The notes under the pieces: model-generated
The model's database searches: none
Seen by the model: only the letters and a program-made list of their open reading frames with translations
Told to the model about the DNA's origin: nothing
From: Patiria pectinifera
Lineage: Eukaryota > Echinodermata > Asteroidea > Valvatida > Asterinidae
NCBI GenBank assembly: GCA_029964075.1
Contig: CM057147.1
Span: forward strand, 23,829,513-23,893,512
Length of the DNA: 64,000 nt
Reading direction: 5' to 3'
Part shown: in pieces, positions 53,701 through 61,189 of the stretch
How the letters are laid out: each line of letters begins with the position of its first letter
How positions within the stretch are numbered: the stretch's first letter is position 1
Translations under genes and position numbers: made by a program

Positions 53701-54380
53701 CGCCAGAGGGCGCTCTAACATTTGATGACGTCACCTGTAAAATGTTTGTACAGTACTGTCTAGGCAGACACTCGAATCGTTGAAACCAAGTTCGCATCTT
53801 CTGCCAATTTCAATTAATAAAGCACTTCCGGTTTTGACCGGAAGGAAGGGTCACGTGATTTTGCATTTAAAACCAAAAATGAAGACCCTGCGATATTTTA
53901 TCGATTGCCATAAAAAAACAAAATCAAATCTGTAGCAGTTGATTTTATATTGATTTTCAAAGATTAAATATGGAAATTTTATTTGCTTGTAATATGACAC
54001 TTGATGACGTCATTGTGACGTCATCGCCAGAAACCTCCAGAGCTATATTTACTCTGCTATATATAGCCACATCTTGATTATATCTCTCACGGCTGATTTT
54101 TTTAGCAATTGTTTAAGGTTTAAAGGTCTTTTCTTTATAACTTCCGGTCTGATGACGTCATCCATTTTTTTTCGCGCACGGGTCCTTTCTGCATTAAGTT
54201 CAAGTTTTTGACGTTTTTTAACCTGCCGCTAGAGGGCGCTCCAACACTTCATGGCGTCACCCATTACTTTTTTTGAAAGGTCAATCCAGGCAGACACTTA
54301 AATCGTTAAAAGCAAGTTCATATCTTTTTCCACTTTTAAATTATCAGGCACTTCCGTTTTCGACCGGAAGGAAGGGTCAC
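53701..54380. repeat. Diverged 526-bp direct repeat inside U2 (one copy lost in U1)
   Basis: CGCCAGAGGGCGCTCTAACA at 53701 recurs as CGCTAGAGGGCGCTCCAACA at 54227. GGCAGACACT, AGCAAGTTC/CCAAGTTC, CACTTCCG, GACCGGAAGGAAGGGTCACG and TGATTTT follow in the same order in both. The modules are clearly diverged, so this repeat is much older than the U1/U2 duplication. In U1 the sequence passes directly from the first module into the second at GACCGGAAGGAAGGGTCACG. Confidence 0.85.
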
Positions 54381-54833
54381 GTGATTTTACGCGCACAACA
54401 TAACATGAAGATCATGTATTACCATGTCGATTCCCGCAAATTTCAGGTTCCGGTCTCTCACGGTTGATTTTATATGGAATTTCAAAGATTAAATTTATTA
54501 AACTTTCGAGTGACGTCACGTGACCCATGATGGCGTCATGATTACGTAATTGCAAAAAAAAACATCTGCGGTGGATTAGGCATTCATGTATTGACAAATG
54601 AAGTTCATATATGTTTCCATTTCTCCAAACAGTTCTGGAGAAGGATTTCCTTAGAATATGCTGAGAAGAATAAAAACAGTAAAATCTTACAAAACCAATA
54701 GGTATTGGGCTCAAGTCGGTTTCTTAAAAAAAAACGCAAAAAATCACTTAATTTACGTCTAGACGTCTTTGCAGAAGCATGACAAGGTACACTTCAGCAC
54801 GCGTATCACTGGTCTCTTATTAAAGACCGTATG

Positions 54834-55284
54834 CAACCTCGTCCCCAGGGTGTCGAGAAGTACGCGCCCACCACTACCTGCTCTCCCACCCTGGTATTGG
54901 ATCATTTGCATGTGCAAGATTTTTGAACACGTATGCAAATGAGGAATAGTCTGGTGCCTGCATGTGCGTGACATTAGCGGGGTTTTTTGTTTGTTGGGAA
55001 GTTAAAATGTTACAATCTGGCCCGCCAATATGCAGTATCACCTTTCATATTTATATGAGCAAACTGGAAAGAAAAGGAGTATTATTGGGAAGGCGTGGAC
55101 GTTATAATTACAATAATCGTGAAAAGACGTAATGCACGTTGAAAATAACAACACCAACTACACGATATAAATCCATTATTAGCAAATTGCGGCATCAAAT
55201 CAGGATACAGGAAGAAAGTTTCCTTTCCAGGGCTTACTATTGGAAACGAGGTTGGACATAAAGTAAGCACTGGGGACGAGGTTG
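54834..55284. mobile_element. 9-bp-duplication MITE, site 1, U2 copy
   Basis: The target duplication GACCGTATG lies at 54825-54833 and 55285-55293. The ends and body match 48694-49144 almost base for base. Confidence 0.93.
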
Positions 55285-55732
55285 GACCGTATGCACTCTG
55301 CGCACATTAAGATACAGACCGAGCGCAACCGAGACTTGGCCAAGTCTAGCTGGCGCACGACTTGCATAAATCTGCATGTCAATACATATCAGGCCGTTAG
55401 GCCAAAAAAAAGCTCCGGTTTCTGGTATGCGCGCGTGTCGCCGTGGACATGCGCGTCGGCAAAATTAAAAAAAGGGGTTTTTTTCAATGTAAAATGATGT
55501 CTCAGAACCGCCATACTCACTGGTTTGACTGGAATCCTGCTGCTGCACACTTTTAACGTGTTTTAGATGGGGTTACGATGGAGCTTATACTGTTTTATGT
55601 TTTTCATTTTACATTGAAAAAAAAAAAAATAATTTTGCCGACGCAAAAAACGTCTTTGACGGTTAGTCTCCGATTGGTAAGAAACAGTTGAAATCGTTGA
55701 ATATATATGCTGCTGCTCATGATTTCCTCATG

Positions 55733-55905
55733 GTTTACTCTTGCTCATTTCTTGCTCTTTTCTTGCTCTTTTCTTGCTCTTTTCTTGCTCTTTTCTTGCT
55801 CATTTCTTGTTCATTTCTTGCTCATTTGCTCATTCATTGTTTTTTTTCTTGCTCACTTGCTCATTTATTGCTCTTTTCTTGCTCATTTGCTCTTTTCTTG
55901 CCGAT
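55733..55905 (+). repeat. CTTGCTC minisatellite (10-11 bp unit)
   Basis: CTTGCTCTTTT repeats head to tail, with CTTGCTCATTT variants further right. It starts right at the border of the tandem array. Phe/Leu/Ser-rich open frames across it in all three frames are repeat artefacts. Confidence 0.9.
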
Positions 55906-57671
55906 TCAGAAGAGCTTTGGGCGGAGATATATATTCACTTAAGCGCGCGTTGTCTCCATCGTCGTTCGCCTTCTGTCCCCTTTTGTTGTACTATATATTA
56001 TCTTCGAGTAATAATACTCATCAGCGCTAATCCCCACCTTATGATCTATTTGTCCATCGATCCATGACGTCACTACGCCTCAGACACACCCCGTTTCCTC
56101 GTCGAGGTTACCAATATGATCCTCGATGAGGATCATAATCCTCCTAAAAACGAGGTCAAATACGCAGTATACACTACTTCTGTTTTTGTTCTAGCAGATT
56201 TTTGAGAAAAATGGGTTGTCCACTTTTGGTACTCCATGACGGCCTCACAAGGTGACACAGTTAATGTTAACATGTAATTTCTAGAGCTTATGTTTTTCAT
56301 TGAATTTTCCGAGAGCCGATTCCGACTCGGAACCGGCTCCAGGAAGATTGGAACGTATAATTATACAAAAAATATTGAGGATATCTGAATTAATAATCTG
56401 CACAACTAAAACCAAATGACCCCAACATAATAAAAGTCTAAACAAAATGGATACGAGTTTACAGTGGCACATTGTGTTTATTTTCCCTTTTTTTATTACA
56501 TGTGGTCAATACAAAATATACAGGGATTTATTTTATTAGTCTCTGAATGCCAAGACCTAGTGTACAGTTTAACAAAGCAAATGTCCAAATGTGCGTACTA
56601 AAAATGCTTATGAAAATGTAACTCACAGACTAATCGAAATGCCCGGGTACCTTGAGCGGTTTAATTTCCAAGAATGTAATTCTAAATAACACCAATTCTA
56701 ATGGGTGTCTTTCTATATATTTTTTGAGGATAGTACACGTTATGTGATGCTGATCATCTCCTTAAATAAACCACTGAGGGTGCCTTTCTGCAAGACTCAT
56801 GCAACAGCTACTGTAAAGGAGCTCTGTGTGTATGGAATTCTCAAAACTTCGCCTTTATGCTTCATCTCTGCCTGCAGAATCAGTGCTGAGCCTTCAATAT
56901 CCAAACCTAAGTAGGACATAGACTGATATTGATCAAAGGACCAAAAATCACCATGGAAGGAAGCCAGCCGTCAAGCATAAGTTCCCCCCTCCACTCATCA
57001 CTTTTTACAACAGTTGTTTTCAGTCACATGAGACAGCAGTTCTACTATCTGAAGAATTTAACAAAAATGTGTTGGTTAAATAACACATCAATTTTCATTG
57101 GTTTAGCCAAAGGCTATTTTGGACACCCCCGTTGGTTCCTCTTTTACATGACCTACAACTTCACCAATTTGGACACCCTGTTGTTCACTTTCACGCCCAT
57201 TTAGGCAACCAACTTTTTGAATAACGCCTACAGTTCTGGCCGTCTTAGGTACAGAAGGTTTAATGAAAATGGGAACACAAAGCAATCTGCTGCTCAAACT
57301 GATTGAGACAAATTCTTCCACGCATAGTTGATAATCCATGTGTTTGAAGCATTCATTGGCGCTGTTAATTCGGTAGCCAAACTCAAGATTCTTCAGCGGG
57401 TAACATTCCTTTTTGACACAGCCTGGCAAGCAAACCGCTGAGTTGCAGCAGTGAGTTCACTCCCTCTGCGATCCTTAAGTGTGTGAATCCAATCTCCTGC
57501 GACATAAGAATGACAAGAGGATGTTGTGAACTTATTTTTGCAAAATGATGAAAAAAAGATGGTAACTTGACAGGACTAGTGGTGGGATTTAAAGCCGATT
57601 TTTTTTTTTACATTCGGTTTGAATTCCACTATGCGGTTTGGATTTTGAAAATCAGATATTTTCGAAACCAA
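55906..57671. other. Region between minisatellite and nested transposons
   Basis: There is one more TGACGTCA at about 56064, an inverted pair around GAGGATCATAATCCTC at about 56117-56150, and AT-rich sequence. The stretch 56920-57450 is less AT-rich with open frames on both strands. No protein family is recognisable and no splice structure is convincing. Confidence 0.5.
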
Positions 57672-57995
57672 CCTTAAAAAAAGGGGGCCGTTTCATAAGT
57701 CCGACGCCTCATAGGTCCGACGCCTCATAAGTCCGAAATTTCAGACTTATGAGGCGTCGTACTTATGAGGCATAACATTTATTTATTCCACCTCATAGGT
57801 CCGACGCCTCATAAGTCGGACAACAGAAAAACGAGGCGTTTAATTTGTTGGACTTACGAGGCGTCGGAGCTATGAGACGTCGGACCTATGCGGCGTCGGA
57901 GCTATGAGACGTCGGACCTATGAGGCGTCGAACTTATGGGCCTTTATTTGGTTAGGGGATGCGATTTTGTCGGACTTATAAGGCGTCGGACCTAT

Positions 57996-59785
57996 AAGCC
58001 TGTTCGATATCCATTTGTTTTTTAATCGGCATATCGTGAACAAAATATCGGATATCGCGATATTATCGTGATGACGTCATTTGTCCATTCATGGAACAAT
58101 GAAATAACAAAACAAAAAAAAAACAAAAAAACACGACCGAAATCACGATCCACTGCCGCGAAAAAAACCCCAATATGTCCTGAACAAAATCGTCAATTTT
58201 ATTTGACTAGAGTCTCATTTACTTTGCCAATTTAAGTAGAAAACAAATTCCACATTCAAATATCGAAAAAAATAACATTAATTACCTTGAAATGTTGGAT
58301 AAAAATGTGCAAATAGAAATCCTATCGCGAGGAAAAGAACGAAGCACTAGCACGCAACCCCGCCGCATTGATCCCCACGTGCACTCATAGTACAGCCCAC
58401 ACCATTTGGGGCAAGGGTGTGCTTCATTGAAAACAATTTACCAGTATTTCCACCTTCTCAGAATTACATATAATATTTTTTTTAATGGAGTCCGAAATAT
58501 TTCCTGGTTCAGAAAAAGTTCTTCATCGTTACAAACTAACAAAATATTTTTTTTTCTAAAGATTTTTTTCGAAAAACGATGTTAACTCCAAAACGAGGGT
58601 GAAGCACCCCTTAAAAAAAATTAATGGATCAGTCCAATTTCTTGGATGCGTTTTCTGCTCTGTGAACGAAATAAAAGGCACAATTGAACAGTTGGTTTTC
58701 GACGTTTTTTGTTGCTGAAAGTATTAACAGATTTCATAAGTTTGGGACAGTTTTGGCACTAAGCAATTGTAAGTGCCCGGGCACAACCACGGAAGAGACG
58801 GAACGAGTGAGGAAAATACGTGCAGGAAAATTTGATCTAGTTCGCCTGAGCTGCGCGGAGTCGGCCCAGCGGCGACCGCAATACACTATGGCGTTTTGGA
58901 CTATACTTTTCTAAAAACATGAGAAGAAAATCAAAAATATGAAATTCGGACTTTATTTCCCTTTTTAAAAAAATCCTCCCAAGCCTCAGGTTTGAAAATG
59001 AAAAAAAAAAATTCACGTGCAATACCGTGAATCGAACCTGCAACCTCGCGGTGTAAAACACAAAATTTTGATTGACTGAGCTGTCACACTGCTCGCCTCA
59101 TTTAAGGGAAACTAATAAATATATGGTGGGCACGTATCATAAAAGTATCGTAGAGGGCGCTTAACGTGCGTAGGCGGATATGGGCTAGGAAAAGAAAATT
59201 TGCGGGCCCGGCGTGTCTACTCTGGCGGGCCCGGCGTGTCTCCTCTGGCCGCGCACCGAAAACGAAACATTCACTTCTCAATGTCATAATCTACAATTCA
59301 AGTATCTGCGGTGTTTTGTCTGTCTGTACAACTTAAATAAAACAGGCACCGTATTTTCTTTGCGAAATGTCAGAGACTTTGTTTCCCTTCGGTTAACTCC
59401 ACGCACGTGATTACGATTTTGGCACTTGGTATGTGGGGTGAAATTGTGTTGTTTGTACTGCCATGTGCAGCGTCGAAGACGCAAAATCCAATACACGTGA
59501 CGTTAGTCAGTTGGTTCCGCCCCTGAATAGGTAAGACCTCGCGGTACAATGTGGTAACAGTGAATTTGTGGTTTGCGGTTTTTCATGGGAGCGCTTTAGC
59601 GACAGTTTTAAAACTCAAGGGGTTGACTATATGGTTACAAAAGCGGTACTACAAAAGAATATCGCGATATTTTTCGGCATATCGAATTCCACGATGTGCC
59701 GATTTTTTTTTATGAGATCGATACGATTTCCGATATGAAAATCAAATCGAAATATCGTGAAATATCGTCATACCGAACAGGCTTG
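57996..59785. mobile_element. Inner 1.8-kb element with AAGCCTGTTCG ends, nested in the outer one
   Basis: AAGCCTGTTCGATATCC at the left pairs with TACCGAACAGGCTT at the right. CGGACCTAT occurs at 57987-57995 and 59786-59794, a possible 8-9 bp target duplication, though this word also belongs to the host minisatellite. Subterminal ATATCG/CGATAT palindromes are abundant on both sides. The interior holds a tRNA-like segment (59024-59099), GC-rich GCGGGCCCGGCGTGTCTCCTC duplicates at about 59201-59243, and no transposase frame. It may be hAT-like. Confidence 0.7.
59024..59099 (-). repeat. tRNA-like segment (SINE head or tRNA pseudogene)
   Basis: On the minus strand GACAGCTCAGTCAATCAAAA resembles an A-box/D-arm, and GGTTGCAGGTTCGATTCACG contains a B-box (GGTTCGATTC) at tRNA-like spacing. 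I cannot fold it into an intact cloverleaf with confidence, so a tRNA-derived repeat is more likely than a working tRNA. Confidence 0.5.
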
Positions 59786-59830
59786 CGGACCTATGAGGCG
59801 TGGGACTTATGAGCGGACCCCCAAAAAAGG

Positions 59831-60994
59831 AGGACTTGGATTTTTGTGTGACAGGCAAAAAACACATGAACATCTCTGATTTCTGATTGTAACTGTGTTC
59901 ATTTGCTAGTGGTTTTCTTTGTATAGATCCCATCCATTTTTTCCCCAACATTACAGTTCTGGAGTGTTTTTGTAAAGGCCCAGTGGTCATTGAATCCTGC
60001 AAACTATACCCAGTCATTGGGAGGACATTTCATGCGGCACCTTACTTGTTACTTTTTGTTGGCATGACTGTGAGCTGGATGGAAACTTTCGGTGAAATCA
60101 GACAACCATTAATCAGTTTGATTAAAATGAGGATAACCGGATTTTTAAATCTCTGATTTCTCCCACCACTACACATAACGAGACATGACAGGACAGGACA
60201 GAATTAGACAAAACAAGACAAGACAGACTTTACGACCTCAGACTGTTGGACACGACTCCATAGGAAAGCACTCACTAATCTAGGACAGGATGGGTCACTA
60301 AGGACACACCAAAACTTACTAAAGCAAATGGGACATGATAGTTGCCAAGATCCAAAGATGCAAGACAAGATTACAGCTCAGCACACAAACCTTTACTTTG
60401 TCTCGCTTGAGGTAGGCGATTCTTCCATGTCACACAACAGCAATGCAAACAGGACATACATACATACATTGTACCTGAGACAGTTTACCTATTCCTATAG
60501 GTCCAGAGCCTGTCACGTGGGTGGTTTTTTTACAGTCAATTAAACACAGGCTGGCTGGTTTTAAACACTTTTCTGGTGTCATGTGAAATTTAGAGTCCTA
60601 TAAAATCTGGTCCCTTTTACTTGGTGAATGTTCACAATCTTCACTCAGGCATGCGAAATACTATGAGTCCGTATTTCAAAGTCCTAAATTCACACTACGC
60701 CGACATCGCCGCGTTCTGCGCCACATCACGCAATATGGGCCAGCCAATCTCCATAAAGGAGGTGTTTACGACTTCTCGCGAGGGGGACATACCATAAACA
60801 TAGCTAGAGGGGCGTTTAAGAAAAGATGAAGTAAAAGTGTTGGATACAACCGTTGGAAATTAATTTTTTTGACTTGTTTTGACTTTTCGACTGATTTATA
60901 TAATGGAACCAGGACTGGACAGGACAAGACGGGACAAGACAGGACAAGAAAGTACGAAAAGGGAAATGCTTGGCAATCAGCTAAGCAGACCAAC
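59831..60994. other. Region left of the last RFC2 exon found
   Basis: Two short simple-repeat patches are made of GACAGGACAAGAC-type words (about 60179-60228 and 60908-60950). The rest shows no gene. The terminal RFC2 exon would be expected to lie in this direction, but no matching sequence was seen. Confidence 0.6.
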
Positions 60995-61189
60995 CTTGAT
61001 AAACTCCAGCTTGAGATACTCAGCCATGTCATACGTCTTGCAGACTCTGAACATGTTTGAGATGATGTCCTCGGGGGCGTAACCCATGTCCCACATGTGG
61101 TCCATCACCTCGTAAGCCTTGTCAATGTCTCCCTCGATGCACTTGGCAAACATGTCCTTGATCAGGATTGGGTGGGGCTCGTCACACAC
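60995..61189 (-). CDS. RFC2: RFC2 exon: collar domain start (65 codons)
   Basis: The acceptor is ttggcag|GTG and the exon starts [14 protein letters not shown]. It continues with [20 protein letters not shown] then [21 protein letters not shown]. The human sequence at this place is VCDEPHP...[30 protein letters not shown]. It ends in phase 0 at AAG|gttggt, a weak donor. Reading through it gives only VGLLS and a stop. Without a further exon the protein would lack about the last 40 residues of the family. Confidence 0.94.

Larger units (their letters stand above)
49595..55732. repeat. Tandem duplication unit U2 (6.1 kb)
   Basis: U2 is collinear with U1 and carries the same embedded elements at the same places. 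The additional length is mainly the extra module at about 53830-54360. Its right border at 55732 joins a CTTGCTC minisatellite, the first sequence not found in the other units. Confidence 0.9.
57672..59830. mobile_element. Outer element built of GTCCGACGCCTCATA repeats, with inverted ends
   Basis: The left part (57672-57995) reads AAAAAAAGGGGGCCG then TTCATAAGTCCGACGCCTC, followed by about a dozen units of roughly 16 bp in both orientations (ATAAGTCCGACGCCTC and GACGTCGGACCTATGA types). The right end (about 59786-59830) is the inverted counterpart: GACCTATGAGGCG, GGGACTTATGAGCGGACCCC and CCAAAAAAGG. The two parts are separated by the inserted element at 57996-59785. It has no coding capacity and the superfamily is unknown. 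Confidence 0.7.

Noticed and set aside
55733..55905. CRISPR-like array
   Set aside because: Units are 10-11 bp, contiguous and without unique spacers, in a eukaryotic context. It is a minisatellite.
55688..56067. Three overlapping Phe/Leu/Ser-rich frames resembling a membrane protein
   Set aside because: All are translations of the CTTGCTC minisatellite; open frames in all three phases are expected from such a repeat.
57103..57429. 108-codon minus-strand frame as the missing RFC2 end or a separate gene
   Set aside because: The translation has no resemblance to the RFC2 C-terminus or to any family I know, and plus-strand frames overlap it.
59024..59099. Functional tRNA gene
   Set aside because: Box-like motifs are present, but I could not confirm an acceptor stem or a complete cloverleaf, and it lies inside a transposon. 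Listed only as tRNA-like.
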